Shown here: piece after piece, positions 36,993 to 46,555 of the stretch | Layout: each line of letters starts with the position of its first letter | Numbering within the stretch: position 1 is the first letter of the stretch | NCBI GenBank assembly: GCA_023957385.1 | Contig: JAMLGZ010000002.1 | Coordinates: forward strand, 124,001 to 188,000 | Source: Brumimicrobium sp. | Lineage (GTDB): Bacteria; Bacteroidota; Bacteroidia; Flavobacteriales_D; Crocinitomicaceae | Reading direction: 5' to 3' | DNA: 64,000 nt | The notes under the pieces: generated by a model | Seen by the model: the letters and a program-made list of their open reading frames with translations, nothing else | The model's database searches: none | Told to the model about the DNA's origin: nothing | Program-made: the position numbers and the translations under genes

Positions 36993-39401
36993 ATGAAAAT
37001 TTTTACAGCTCTTTTTTTTATACTGGTTTGCAGTATCTCGTTTTCCCAACAGAAAGCTAAAATAGTGGGTAAGATTACAGATGAAAACAAACAACCTATT
37101 TTTGGTGCAACTGTAATTTACAAACAGGATATTACTGTTGGTGCTCATTCCGATGATAATGGAAATTATATGTTGGAAATTCCTGCTGGAAAAGCCATCT
37201 TAGTATTTCGTTTTGCCGGTATGCATACGGATACAGTAGATATTGTTTTAAAAGAAGGAGAAGTAAAGAAGGTAGATTTTCAAATGAAACCGGAAGTCAT
37301 CGAATTAGAAGGTGTAGAAATTAGAGTAGGAAAATTTAATAGACCATTAGAAGAACAAACCGTATCTTTAGAGATCATCCGTGCAGATTACATAGAAAAT
37401 AAGAATACACGTAGTATCGAAACAGCCTTAGATCAAACACCGGGATTAAATATCTTGGATGGAGAACCACAAATCAGAGGAGGAAGTGGATTCACCTTTG
37501 GTGTGGGCTCAAAAGTAGCTGTAATTGTAGATGATATGCCTCTATTATCTGGGGATGCAGGGAGACCTGAGTGGAGTTTTATTCCTGTAGAAAATATTCA
37601 TCAAATTGAGGTGATTAAAGGTGCTTCTTCTGTGCTTTCGGGGAGTTCAGCTCTATCTGGAGCTATTCATATTAGAACGGCTTACCCTTCTGTGAAGCCT
37701 CTAACAAAGGTGAACGTTTATGGTGGATTTTATGCCAAACCAAGTATTGCGGGAGCAAAATGGTGGAATGATTTCCCATTGATAACCGGAGCCAATTTCT
37801 TACATTCACGTAAATTAGGAAACTGGGATTTAGTTGTTGGAGCAAATCTAAATTACGATCATGGTTATTTGGGAGCTCCTATTCAAGATTCACTTGTTGA
37901 GGCTAAAAACCCAGACACTATTTCTAATTTCTCAGCCAAACAAATGGTATCTAAACGCGCCCGAATCAATTTTAACGTGCGCCATAGAAGTAAACGTTTT
38001 AAAGGTTTGAGTTATGGTATTAATGGAAATGTTATGATTGCCGAATCTCCTTTAGTTTTTGCATGGTTAAATGACAGTACAGGACTGTATCGTGGATATC
38101 CAGGCGCTGTGTTCTTACAACAACAATTCCTATTTAATGTAGATCCATTTATTTCCTTTGTAACGGATACTGAAGGAAAGCACTATTTGAGAACACGTAT
38201 TATGCGTGCGGATAATAAAATAACAGCCAACCAAGATAATAATTCCACTACGTATTATGCGGATTATATGTTCCAGAAAGAAATAGTTCGTTTGAAGGGT
38301 ATTGATTTCATTGCGGGGGTTACAGGAAAATATACGGATTCATACGCACAGATGTATGTAGGTTCTGGATCACCAAACAATACGCTATTAAATGTTTCTG
38401 CTTATTCTCAAATAGAGAAGAAATTGATGAAACTGTTAAATCTTTCTATTGGTGGACGTTTAGAATATTTCAATTTAAATAATACTACTACAGCATTAAA
38501 ACCTATTTTCAGAGCGGGGGCAAGTGTAAACGTATTAAAGGAGACTTATTTTAGAGCTTCTTATGGACAAGGGTATCGTTTTCCAACTATTACAGAACGA
38601 TATATTCGTACAGGAGTAGGTAATTTTGGTGTATTCCCAAATCCTGATTTAAAATCAGAAAGTAGCTGGAATGCCGAATTTGGTATTAAACAAGGAATTA
38701 AATTATGGAATATTTATGGGTATTTTGATGTTGCTGCATATTGGCAAGAATATAAAAACACGATTGAATACTTATTCGGATTCTGGGGTAATTCCTTCAC
38801 TGTATTGAGTGATGGTTGGGGCTTTAAATTCTTAAATACCGGAAAATCTCGTGTGGTTGGTATAGATGTTTCTTTCCAAGGAAAAGCAAAATTGGCAAAA
38901 AATGCAGAAATGGTATTTATGATTGGATATAATTATATTTTACCTAAAACCTTAAGTCCTGATTATGTTTACGCTGTTGATACTATCTTGACTGGAAAGG
39001 AATATAGCTTTAACTCTACTTCTTTAAATGGAAAAAATGATATATTAAAATACCGTTTCTTGCATAATTTCAAAGGCGATGTAGAGGCTACTTTCTATAA
39101 ATCGTTCTCTGTAGGTGTGAGTGCCAAGTATTTTAGTAGAATGGAGAATATGGACCAAGTGATTGAAGAATTTGAGAATGCTACGAGCGGACCTTTTATT
39201 CAAAATATCCGCTATATGGATTACTTTAAATCTCACCAAAAAGGAGTATGGATTTTTGATGCACGTGTTTCTTACGGTATCAATGACCATCATAAGGTAG
39301 CTGTGATTGGTGCTAATATTTTGAACAAGTCTTATTCACTACGTCCGTTGAAAGTAGAATCTCCAATGACTTTGATGTTACAGTATACCTTTAAACTATA
39401 G
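36993..39401 (+). CDS. TonB-dependent receptor with carboxypeptidase-like N-terminal domain
   Basis: This 802-residue outer-membrane transporter has a signal peptide (residues 1-19), a CarboxypepD_reg-like domain (about 22-105; VGKITDENKQPIFGATVIYK), a plug domain (about 120-225; SIETALDQTPGLNILDGEPQIRGG and VEVIKGASSVLSGSSALSGAI), and a 22-strand barrel ending in the aromatic YTFKL. No SusD gene follows, so it is a stand-alone receptor (siderophore, metal or other ligand) and not a SusCD system. Its nearest neighbour is the T9SS protein upstream. Confidence 0.92.
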   Translation: MKIFTALFFILVCSISFSQQKAKIVGKITDENKQPIFGATVIYKQDITVGAHSDDNGNYMLEIPAGKAILVFRFAGMHTDTVDIVLKEGEVKKVDFQMKPEVIELEGVEIRVGKFNRPLEEQTVSLEIIRADYIENKNTRSIETALDQTPGLNILDGEPQIRGGSGFTFGVGSKVAVIVDDMPLLSGDAGRPEWSFIPVENIHQIEVIKGASSVLSGSSALSGAIHIRTAYPSVKPLTKVNVYGGFYAKPSIAGAKWWNDFPLITGANFLHSRKLGNWDLVVGANLNYDHGYLGAPIQDSLVEAKNPDTISNFSAKQMVSKRARINFNVRHRSKRFKGLSYGINGNVMIAESPLVFAWLNDSTGLYRGYPGAVFLQQQFLFNVDPFISFVTDTEGKHYLRTRIMRADNKITANQDNNSTTYYADYMFQKEIVRLKGIDFIAGVTGKYTDSYAQMYVGSGSPNNTLLNVSAYSQIEKKLMKLLNLSIGGRLEYFNLNNTTTALKPIFRAGASVNVLKETYFRASYGQGYRFPTITERYIRTGVGNFGVFPNPDLKSESSWNAEFGIKQGIKLWNIYGYFDVAAYWQEYKNTIEYLFGFWGNSFTVLSDGWGFKFLNTGKSRVVGIDVSFQGKAKLAKNAEMVFMIGYNYILPKTLSPDYVYAVDTILTGKEYSFNSTSLNGKNDILKYRFLHNFKGDVEATFYKSFSVGVSAKYFSRMENMDQVIEEFENATSGPFIQNIRYMDYFKSHQKGVWIFDARVSYGINDHHKVAVIGANILNKSYSLRPLKVESPMTLMLQYTFKL

Positions 39402-39542
39402 GCTACAGATTCTTGTAGAATATAAGATAAACACCGTGAGAAGTTTTAAGCTTCTTTTAATTGTGCTGTTTTTATTCTAATCATCTAAGATTTGTAAGTT
39501 AAATTACGTCATTTGCCGTATAGGTATTATTTATCTTATACA

Positions 39543-39550
39543 TACATTTG
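39543..39550 (+). promoter_or_regulatory. Bacteroidota -7 promoter box (TACATTTG)
   Basis: The TAnnTTTG match ends 33 bases before the ATG of the next lipoprotein gene. Confidence 0.48.
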
Positions 39551-39583
39551 TTGAACATTAAAAACCTATTAAAAAGAAAATGT

Positions 39584-40357
39584 ATGAATAAAAGATTTTT
39601 AAAAGCTATCGTTTTAGCTAGTATGACACTTGGATTAGGACTTTACTCTTGTAATAAAGATATTGTTGATCCGAAAGAAACTCCAACAGATACAAATGGT
39701 GGAAAAGGATTTACCCCTTATGCACCTGTAATGCCTGGAGCAGATGCCACATTAGTTTCTATTGAAGTATTTACAACGCAAAAAGCTCCTGAGATACCAG
39801 GAATGCCTGCTATGGATGATATTGAATTAAATTATGAAATGGGCGTAGCTAGTTTTAAAGGAAATGGAGGAAAAGTAGGTTCTATTACATTGAATGGTAA
39901 TGAATTAAAATTCCAAAATGGTTCTTATTTATTTATGCCTCAAAATCCTGTGGATCCAGCAGATGATGAGATATTGGATTTTAAATATTCTGGAATTAAT
40001 TGGGTTGTAACCTCTCCAGATTTTCAGAAAAGTGGATATGGCGTACCAGGAATGCCTAAGATTACAAGCGCTAAAGAAGTAACCATGGCCGATGGATATG
40101 CATTTCAAACTGTGTATGCTAATGCTGATAGTGTTGTCTATATGATCTCAGGCTCAAAAGGTACAGTGATAAAAACAATGAGTGCATTAGCAGGAAACCC
40201 TACATTTACACCAGAGGAGTTGAGCAATCTTGGTGCAACTGAATATGGAATGCTTCAAGCAACTGCAATAATATATGAAAATGAAGAAGTTGATGGTAAG
40301 GATGTATGGTATATAAAAGAAGCTTGCTATAATGTTCCTAACGTTATAATTAAATAA
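39584..40357 (+). CDS. Hypothetical lipoprotein
   Basis: The 257-residue product has a lipoprotein signal (IVLASMTLGLGLYSC) and a polar Pro/Thr-rich linker (KDIVDPKETPTDTNGG). The mature domain has repeated GMP motifs (PEIPGMPAM, YGVPGMPKI) and is otherwise unrecognised. It looks like a surface or periplasmic beta-domain. Several in-frame codons precede the ATG, starting at TTG 39548, but the promoter box overlaps that TTG, so the ATG is the start. A strong terminator follows, so it is monocistronic. Confidence 0.72.
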   Translation: MNKRFLKAIVLASMTLGLGLYSCNKDIVDPKETPTDTNGGKGFTPYAPVMPGADATLVSIEVFTTQKAPEIPGMPAMDDIELNYEMGVASFKGNGGKVGSITLNGNELKFQNGSYLFMPQNPVDPADDEILDFKYSGINWVVTSPDFQKSGYGVPGMPKITSAKEVTMADGYAFQTVYANADSVVYMISGSKGTVIKTMSALAGNPTFTPEELSNLGATEYGMLQATAIIYENEEVDGKDVWYIKEACYNVPNVIIK

Positions 40358-40369
40358 TTTCTAATTGAG

Positions 40370-40387
40370 AACCGATAGCTATCGGTT
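40370..40387. repeat. Dispersed palindrome CCGATAGCTATCGG, copy 1
   Basis: A perfect 18-bp palindrome (AACCGATAGCTATCGGTT) lies between the lipoprotein stop and its terminator. Related copies occur elsewhere in the window. Confidence 0.75.
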
Positions 40388-40389
40388 TG

Positions 40390-40431
40390 AAAAATGAAAG
40401 TTATGGAACTCCATAACTTTCATTTTTTTTT
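40390..40431 (+). terminator. Strong intrinsic terminator after the lipoprotein gene
   Basis: An 18-bp stem (including ATGAAAGTTATGGA/TCCATAACTTTCAT) with a minimal loop is followed by a run of T. Confidence 0.88.
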
Positions 40432-40511
40432 CTTCCAAATCTTTCAGAGAGAATAATTCGATGTCTTTCGAGAGTTTCTTTCTAGTGACTTCTCCCTATT
40501 GTTTGCCTATT

Positions 40512-40576
40512 TCCTCCCCCCAGCCCCCTCCAGAGGGGGAGAGGGTTTTCGTTTCCCCCTCCAAAGGGGGAGTTAA
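40512..40576. repeat. C/G-rich palindromic repeat (CCCCCTCCAGAGGGGG family), copy 1
   Basis: Two successive short palindromes (CCCCCTCCAGAGGGGG and CCCCCTCCAAAGGGGG) sit in the gap before the DEAD-box helicase gene. The same motif occurs near 46,400 and 47,335. Confidence 0.75.
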
Positions 40577-40654
40577 GTACCACTTTTTTATGCTTTTAGA
40601 TATCGGTATTTTAATTATTTTTCACATTATTAGTAATTTGTATTAAGAATATCG

Positions 40655-40662
40655 TACCTTTG
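40655..40662 (+). promoter_or_regulatory. Bacteroidota -7 promoter box (TACCTTTG) for the DEAD-box helicase/typA unit
   Basis: The TAnnTTTG match ends 20 bases before the helicase ATG. Confidence 0.58.
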
Positions 40663-40682
40663 CACCCTATTTTTAAAATTTT

Positions 40683-42464
40683 ATGACCTTTAGTGAATTA
40701 GGACTGCGAAGTCAAATGGTCAAAGCTGTTGAAGACATGGGGTTTAAACAGCCAACGCCAATACAGGAAAAAGCTATACCTCATCTCTTACAATCAAAAA
40801 GTGATTTTATCGGATTAGCACAAACAGGAACGGGGAAAACTGCCGCTTTTGGGCTACCCTTAGTAAATCGAATTACTCAAGCTAATAAAACCCCTATGGG
40901 CTTGATTATCTGTCCAACAAGAGAGCTTTGCCTCCAAATTGCAGATGATTTAGTAGAATATACCAAATACGAAAAGAATGCGAGCATTGTGGCCGTATAT
41001 GGTGGAGCTGATATACAAAAACAAATTAGAACCATTAAAGCAGGTATTTCTGTAGTAGTTGCTACTCCAGGAAGATTGGTGGATTTGATTCATAGAAAAG
41101 CTGTACAACTACAAGATGTTGAGGTTGTAGTACTCGATGAAGCAGATGAAATGCTGAATATGGGATTCAAAGAAGATTTGGATACAATCTTGAGCCAAAC
41201 CCCTAGTACCAAAAGTACATGGTTATTCTCGGCTACTATGCCAAAAGAAGTGGAGTCAATCGGGAAGAAATACATGACCGATCCATTGGAAGTGAGTACC
41301 GGGAAAAGAAACGAAGGAAATGCCAATATTGATCATATTTACTTTTCAATCAAGGAAAAAGACCGTTTTGATGCTTTAAAACGATTAATTGATTTCAATC
41401 CTTCTATTTTTGGATTGATTTTCTGTCGTACACGTAGAGAAACACAACAAGTAGCTGAAAAATTAATGAAAGAAGGCTACAACGCAGACGTATTACATGG
41501 TGATTTATCGCAAGCACAAAGAGATCGTGTAATGGGTATGTTCAGAAATAGAAACATCCAATTATTAGTAGCTACAGATGTGGCTGCACGAGGAATTGAC
41601 GTAGATGATATTACACACGTAATTAATTACAATTTACCAGATGAGGTGGAGAATTATACCCACCGAAGTGGTCGTACAGCACGTGCTGGAAATACAGGTG
41701 AATCTTTAGTGTTAATCAATACACGAGAGAAATATAAAATTGACCAAATCGAGAAAATCATCAATCAGAAGTTCACTTTTGGTGCAATTCCTACTCCGGA
41801 AGCAATCTGTGGCGTTCAATTAAAATCCATGATTGATAAGGTGATGGATATTAAGGTGAATGAAAAAGAGATTGCTCCTTTTATTCCTCAGATTTTGGAA
41901 GACTTTGATGCATTATCTAAGGAAGAAATCATTAAGAAATTTGTTTCGGCTGAGTTTAATCGTTTCTTGGATTATTATAAAAAAGCAGGTGATTTAAATG
42001 CAAAACCTTCTGATCCTACTGAAAAAGATATGAGCAGAGGTAGCCGTAGAAGAGGAGGAGACACAGATGAAAATAAACAACGTTTCTTCGTTTCTTTAGG
42101 TAAAAAAGATGGTTTAAATCCAGGCGGTTTGTTGCGTATGATTTGCGATGAAACAGGATTAAAATCCAATTCTATCGGTCGCATCGATATCATGCCAGCT
42201 TTCTCTTTCTTTGATGCAGATAAAGAAGATGTTCAAAAGATTTTATCTTCTCTAAAAGGAGTGAAATACGAAGGAAAGAACATGAGCGTGGAAGTTACCG
42301 AAAATAAAAGCGCTAAAGGAAATAAAGGAAGCAGAGACAGTCGCAGAGATTCTCGTGGAAGAGGAGGAGATAGAGGCGGAAGCAGTCGAAGTGGAAGTAG
42401 AGGAGGAGATAGAGGCGGAAGCAGCAGAAGTGGAGGAAGAGACAGACGTAGTAAAAGAAGATAA
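40683..42464 (+). CDS. DEAD-box RNA helicase with DbpA-like RNA-binding domain and RGG tail
   Basis: This ATP-dependent RNA helicase probably acts in ribosome assembly or RNA decay. Motifs are the Q motif (PTPIQEKAI), Walker A AQTGTGKT (46-53), PTRELCLQI, VLDEADEM, SATM and HRSGRTARAG. A DbpA-type RNA-binding domain lies at about residues 470-545 (FFVSLGKKDGLNPGGLLRMICDETGL), which in DbpA targets 23S rRNA. The C-terminal 45 residues are a low-complexity Arg/Gly/Ser tail, with a short internally repeated block (GGDRGGSSRSG), giving sticky RNA contacts. typA follows 18 bases downstream. Confidence 0.95.
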   Translation: MTFSELGLRSQMVKAVEDMGFKQPTPIQEKAIPHLLQSKSDFIGLAQTGTGKTAAFGLPLVNRITQANKTPMGLIICPTRELCLQIADDLVEYTKYEKNASIVAVYGGADIQKQIRTIKAGISVVVATPGRLVDLIHRKAVQLQDVEVVVLDEADEMLNMGFKEDLDTILSQTPSTKSTWLFSATMPKEVESIGKKYMTDPLEVSTGKRNEGNANIDHIYFSIKEKDRFDALKRLIDFNPSIFGLIFCRTRRETQQVAEKLMKEGYNADVLHGDLSQAQRDRVMGMFRNRNIQLLVATDVAARGIDVDDITHVINYNLPDEVENYTHRSGRTARAGNTGESLVLINTREKYKIDQIEKIINQKFTFGAIPTPEAICGVQLKSMIDKVMDIKVNEKEIAPFIPQILEDFDALSKEEIIKKFVSAEFNRFLDYYKKAGDLNAKPSDPTEKDMSRGSRRRGGDTDENKQRFFVSLGKKDGLNPGGLLRMICDETGLKSNSIGRIDIMPAFSFFDADKEDVQKILSSLKGVKYEGKNMSVEVTENKSAKGNKGSRDSRRDSRGRGGDRGGSSRSGSRGGDRGGSSRSGGRDRRSKRR

Positions 42465-42482
42465 AAGAATAATTATAAATCA

Positions 42483-44273
42483 ATGGAAATAAGAAATATT
42501 GCAATTATTGCACACGTAGACCACGGTAAGACGACCTTGGTGAATCGTATTATTGAATCAGGGGAAAAAGACCCAAATGCTCATTTACAGGAACCGATGA
42601 TGGACAACAACGACCTGGAAAGAGAAAGGGGAATTACCATCGTTTCAAAAAACGTTTCCGTTCGCTATAAAGGAACTAAAATTAACATTATTGACACTCC
42701 CGGACACGCCGACTTTGGTGGTGAGGTAGAACGTGTATTGAATATGGCTGATGGAGTTTGTCTGTTAGTAGATGCTTTTGAAGGTCCTATGCCTCAAACG
42801 CGTTTTGTATTACAAAAAGCACTTCAACTTGGATTAAAGGCTTTGGTTGTTATCAATAAAGTAGATAAAGAAAATTGTACTCCCGATATCGTACATGAAA
42901 AAGTGTTTGATTTGATGTTTGCCCTAGATGCAAATGAAGAGCAGTTAGAATTTGAAACAGTATATGGTTCCGCTAAGAATAATTGGATGTCTAAAGATTG
43001 GAAACAAAAGACGACATCTATCGAACCTTTATTGGACACTATTTTATCTTATTTTCCACCAACAAAAGTGGAGGAAGGAAATACACAGCTGTTGATTACT
43101 TCACTTGACTATTCTTCTTTCGTTGGTCGTATTGCTATTGGAAGATTACACCGTGGAAAATTAGCGCCTAAGATGAATATCATCTTAGCAAAAGCAAATG
43201 GAGATTTGGAAAAACATAAGATTAAAGACTTATATGTTTTCCAGGGAATGGATAGAATCAAAGTGGAGGAAGTACAACCGGGAGATATCTGTGCTATCAC
43301 AGGATTGGAAGGTTTTGATATTGGAGATTCTATTTGTGATGCTGAAAATCCAGAACCATTGGATACGATTTCTATTGATGAGCCAACAATGAGTATGTTG
43401 TTCTCTATCAACGATTCTCCTTTCTTTGGGAAAGATGGAAAATACGTTACTTCTCGTCATATCGATGAGCGCTTAAAGAAAGAATTAGAGAAAAACCTTG
43501 CACTACGTGTAGAACAAACTAATTCTGCCGATAAATGGATGGTATTTGGTCGTGGTGTAATGCACTTGTCTGTATTAATCGAAACCATGCGTCGTGAAGG
43601 ATATGAATTACAGGTAGGGCAACCTCAAGTAATCATCAAAGAAATTGACGGCGTGAAATGTGAGCCAATCGAGGAATTGACAATCGATTTGCCAGAACAA
43701 CATTCTGGAACAGCGGTGGAAGCAGTTTCTCGTAGAAAAGGAGAAATGACCAATATGGAAACCAAAGGCGACCGAATGATTATTAACTTTATCATCCCAT
43801 CTCGTGGTATTATTGGTTTACGAAACTATTTACTCACTCAAACTGCTGGGGAGGCCATTATGAACCACCGTTTCATTGAGTTCCAACCGTATAAAGGAGC
43901 AATCCCTGGACGTATAAATGGCTCCTTGATTTCCATGGAAAAAGGAACGGCTATTCCTTATTCTTTGAATAATTTACAAGATAGAGGTAAATTCTTTGTG
44001 GATCCAAGTGATGAGGTATACGAAGGTCAGGTAATTGGAGAAAATACACGAGCTGGTGATTTAGTAGTAAACGTTACGAAAACTAAGAAATTAACCAATA
44101 TGCGTGCTTCTGGTTCTGATGACAAAGTAAAATTGGCTCCGGCTATTAAGATGTCTTTGGAAGAAAGTTTAGAATATATCCAGTCTGATGAATACGTAGA
44201 GGTTACTCCACATTCATTGAGAGTAAGAAAAATATTATTAAGCGAAGCGGATAGAAAACGCGCAGGGAAATAG
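42483..44273 (+). CDS. typA: Ribosome-associated translational GTPase TypA/BipA
   Basis: This EF-G-like GTPase binds the ribosome and supports 50S assembly and stress growth. G motifs are AHVDHGKTT (10-18), [17 protein letters not shown] and NKVD. Domains II, III and V follow, plus the TypA-specific C-terminal domain (about residues 485-596). The length of 596 residues is typical. The helicase gene 18 bases upstream acts on RNA, so the pair forms a translation-related operon. A -7 box lies upstream of the helicase, not of typA. Confidence 0.97.
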   Translation: MEIRNIAIIAHVDHGKTTLVNRIIESGEKDPNAHLQEPMMDNNDLERERGITIVSKNVSVRYKGTKINIIDTPGHADFGGEVERVLNMADGVCLLVDAFEGPMPQTRFVLQKALQLGLKALVVINKVDKENCTPDIVHEKVFDLMFALDANEEQLEFETVYGSAKNNWMSKDWKQKTTSIEPLLDTILSYFPPTKVEEGNTQLLITSLDYSSFVGRIAIGRLHRGKLAPKMNIILAKANGDLEKHKIKDLYVFQGMDRIKVEEVQPGDICAITGLEGFDIGDSICDAENPEPLDTISIDEPTMSMLFSINDSPFFGKDGKYVTSRHIDERLKKELEKNLALRVEQTNSADKWMVFGRGVMHLSVLIETMRREGYELQVGQPQVIIKEIDGVKCEPIEELTIDLPEQHSGTAVEAVSRRKGEMTNMETKGDRMIINFIIPSRGIIGLRNYLLTQTAGEAIMNHRFIEFQPYKGAIPGRINGSLISMEKGTAIPYSLNNLQDRGKFFVDPSDEVYEGQVIGENTRAGDLVVNVTKTKKLTNMRASGSDDKVKLAPAIKMSLEESLEYIQSDEYVEVTPHSLRVRKILLSEADRKRAGK

Positions 44274-44277
44274 TCGA

Positions 44278-44297
44278 ATGCCAATAATTATCGGCAT
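44278..44297. repeat. Degenerate copy of the CCGATAGCTATCGG palindrome
   Basis: The 20-base near-palindrome (ATGCCAATAATTATCGGCAT) begins four bases after the typA stop, with a single mismatched pair. Confidence 0.5.
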
Positions 44298-44339
44298 GAG
44301 AGTTGACCCTTCGGCAGACTCTGTATGAAAAGTTGAATT

Positions 44340-44353
44340 CCGATAACTATCGG
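44340..44353. repeat. Dispersed palindrome CCGATAACTATCGG
   Basis: A 14-base member of the CCGATA(N2)TATCGG family with a central AC/CT mismatch, just upstream of the sulfatase gene. Confidence 0.55.
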
Positions 44354-44369
44354 TGTTTAATTTTAGATT

Positions 44370-45965
44370 ATGCGAAAAACATTTTCCTATATTGATGAAA
44401 TTCTACCCTACGACGTTGTTCTATTGGGACTTTCTCCCATCTTAGTGGGTTCTTTTATCGATTGGGATTTAGTGGATTTTCGCTATATATTTATTAATCT
44501 ACTTTGGATATTACCTTTTACATTAACAGCATCAGGGTTACGTTCGAGTATTCCTATAAAGATAGGCAGTATATTTATTTTTATCAGTGGTTGTATGGAA
44601 ATAGCTCATTGGCTGATTGTCAAGGGGCCTATCTCTACGGCGAGTTTACTCACGCTTCTGGCTACTAATTTTGAAGAAAGTAAAAGCTTCTTAGCACTAC
44701 AAGGGTTACTTCCTTTTTTGATTTTGATACCCTATCTAGTGTTATTTCTCTTTTCTTTGCGACGTAAACGCGTTTTTATCCAAGATAAATTCAAGTTTTG
44801 GGTAATCTCTGTATTTGCGTTAGTTTTTATTGCTTTTACTTGCGAAAATGCCTTTCATCAGCGTTTTATTCGTAAGGCAACACCTCAATTTGTTAAAACG
44901 CTTTTTTCTTTTTCGGAGCAATATGGATTCTTTAAGCAAACGGAAGGAAATACAGTTAGAAAAGTGCAAGCAAATAAGATTGATAATCAAGGATCTATAT
45001 TTGTCCTAATATTAGGGGAATCGCTTAATAGGAGTCATCTTTCTCTGTATGGTTATCCCCGACCAACAACTCCAAAACTTGAGAAAAGACAAGACATTTA
45101 TGTATTCCGAGACGTAGTGTCGCCGTATTCTAACACCATTAATTCCGTGTTGTCTTTGCTTACTGAGTCTAACTTAGAAAATCAAAAAAAACCGCTGGAA
45201 AGTATAGATGTTTTTGATATATTTTCCTCCGCTGGATATCAAACATATTGGCTTTCGAATCAGCCTCCGTATGGGATCTGGGAAAATAAAGTCACTACCT
45301 TGGGAAAGAAAGCCCAACACGTACAGTTTCTCAATTTAGCTAGTAATTCTTCTATGGAAGCAACATTAGCTGCTTCGTATGATGAAAAGGTATTACTTCC
45401 CTTTCAAAAGATTCTTTCGCAACAAGTGAACAACCAATTTATTGTTATTCATCTTATGGGAAATCATACTGCTTACGAGAAACGATATCCTTCATCTTTT
45501 TCAATTTTTAGCGGAAATACGTCGAAAGAGAAAACCATTGCCGCTTATGATAATGCTGTTTTATACAATGATTTTGTAGTGGATTCTTTATTACACATTC
45601 TCCAACAATACAGCGAAAGCACGAATAAAATTGTTTCGGCTATTTATCTTTCTGATCATGGAGAGAATGTGTATGATGAAAATGATGTGGTTGGTCATGT
45701 ATATGCCGGGAAATTACCCAAAGCCAACGTAGAAATTCCACTTATATTATGGTTATCGGATGCGTATAAGCACAAATATCCTCAAAAAATTCCGCTTATA
45801 GAGCAAAACCTAAACGCACCTTATGTAAGTGATGATTTATTTTATAGCATTCTTGATTTGAATCAAATTCAAACGCCTTCTTTTGAGCCTTCTCGAAGCA
45901 TTTTTCATAAACAATTCAATGCACAACGCAAGCGTATATTAGAAGATGGGTTTGACTATGATTAA
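44370..45965 (+). CDS. Phosphoethanolamine transferase-like sulfatase (EptA/CptA family)
   Basis: This inner-membrane enzyme is expected to move phosphoethanolamine onto lipid A or a related envelope molecule. Five N-terminal membrane segments (about residues 15-165) precede a periplasmic sulfatase-fold domain. Metal ligand Glu217 (ILGESLNRSHLSLYGYPR) and nucleophile Thr256 (SPYSNTINSVLS) are present, as are the late SDHGEN and GHVY motifs. Its 531 residues fit the family. It is monocistronic with no further lipid A gene nearby. Confidence 0.88.
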   Translation: MRKTFSYIDEILPYDVVLLGLSPILVGSFIDWDLVDFRYIFINLLWILPFTLTASGLRSSIPIKIGSIFIFISGCMEIAHWLIVKGPISTASLLTLLATNFEESKSFLALQGLLPFLILIPYLVLFLFSLRRKRVFIQDKFKFWVISVFALVFIAFTCENAFHQRFIRKATPQFVKTLFSFSEQYGFFKQTEGNTVRKVQANKIDNQGSIFVLILGESLNRSHLSLYGYPRPTTPKLEKRQDIYVFRDVVSPYSNTINSVLSLLTESNLENQKKPLESIDVFDIFSSAGYQTYWLSNQPPYGIWENKVTTLGKKAQHVQFLNLASNSSMEATLAASYDEKVLLPFQKILSQQVNNQFIVIHLMGNHTAYEKRYPSSFSIFSGNTSKEKTIAAYDNAVLYNDFVVDSLLHILQQYSESTNKIVSAIYLSDHGENVYDENDVVGHVYAGKLPKANVEIPLILWLSDAYKHKYPQKIPLIEQNLNAPYVSDDLFYSILDLNQIQTPSFEPSRSIFHKQFNAQRKRILEDGFDYD

Positions 45966-46032
45966 ATGGAGAGTAACAGAATCTTCTGTGGAGTTGCCGT
46001 TCCTACTAGATTTATTTATATTTTTATAGTCT

Positions 46033-46392
46033 ATGAAAAATGTGGAGACTATCAACAGTCAAACGGAGGATTTTTTCCAGCGTGTATTTGAGATTGCGCG
46101 ACTCATTCCTAAAGGCCGTGTCACTTCTTACGGGAGCATTGCTAAGGTATTGGGAACACCAAAATCTAGTCGTATGGTAGGATGGGCGATGAATAGCGCA
46201 CATTCACAAAAGAAACCCGTTCCCGCACACCGCGTAGTGAACCGAAATGGACTATTAACTGGAAAGCATCATTTTAATCCACCAGAATCCATGCAAAAAC
46301 TTCTGGAAGCAGAAGGTATTCGGGTGGAGAATGATAAAATTGTTGATTTTAAAAAATACTTTTGGGATCCTATTGAACTGATTGATTTCTGA
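46033..46392 (+). CDS. Alkyltransferase-like (MGMT/ATL family) protein, catalytic Cys replaced by Ala
   Basis: The 119-residue product has the DNA-binding winged helix of O6-methylguanine-DNA methyltransferase (GRVTSYGSIAKVLG, Arg47 finger in SSRMVGWAM). The active-site PCHRV reads PAHRV (Ala65). It therefore cannot accept alkyl groups and belongs with ATL-type proteins, which bind O6-alkylguanine and flag it for nucleotide excision repair. It is cytoplasmic and monocistronic. This substitution is common in Bacteroidota MGMT-family proteins, so it is a family trait and not a defect. Confidence 0.87.
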   Translation: MKNVETINSQTEDFFQRVFEIARLIPKGRVTSYGSIAKVLGTPKSSRMVGWAMNSAHSQKKPVPAHRVVNRNGLLTGKHHFNPPESMQKLLEAEGIRVENDKIVDFKKYFWDPIELIDF

Positions 46393-46395
46393 GTA

Positions 46396-46460
46396 TCCTC
46401 CCCCTCCAAAGGGGGAGAGGGTTTACGCTTCCCCCTTTGGAGGGGGGCAGGGGGGGGAGG
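46396..46460. repeat. C/G-rich palindromic repeat, copy 2 (inverted pair)
   Basis: Two copies of the CCCCCTCCAAAGGGGG motif lie in opposite orientation, separated by about 10 bases, right after the ATL stop. Confidence 0.72.
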
Positions 46461-46545
46461 ACTTTGAAATCCAGGGGGGAGGACACTGTAGACCCAGAAG
46501 GGAGGACACTATAAACCCAGGGGAGGACATCGAAAGACTCCAAAA
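46458..46545 (+). repeat. Degenerate 22-bp tandem repeat, four units
   Basis: AGGAC-start units begin at 46458, 46480, 46503 and 46524 and share the pattern AGGACA-NNNNNNA-ACCCAG-GGG. They fill the gap between the ATL gene and the VIT-family gene. No protein is supported here. Confidence 0.6.
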
Positions 46546-46555
46546 TGAAGTAAGA

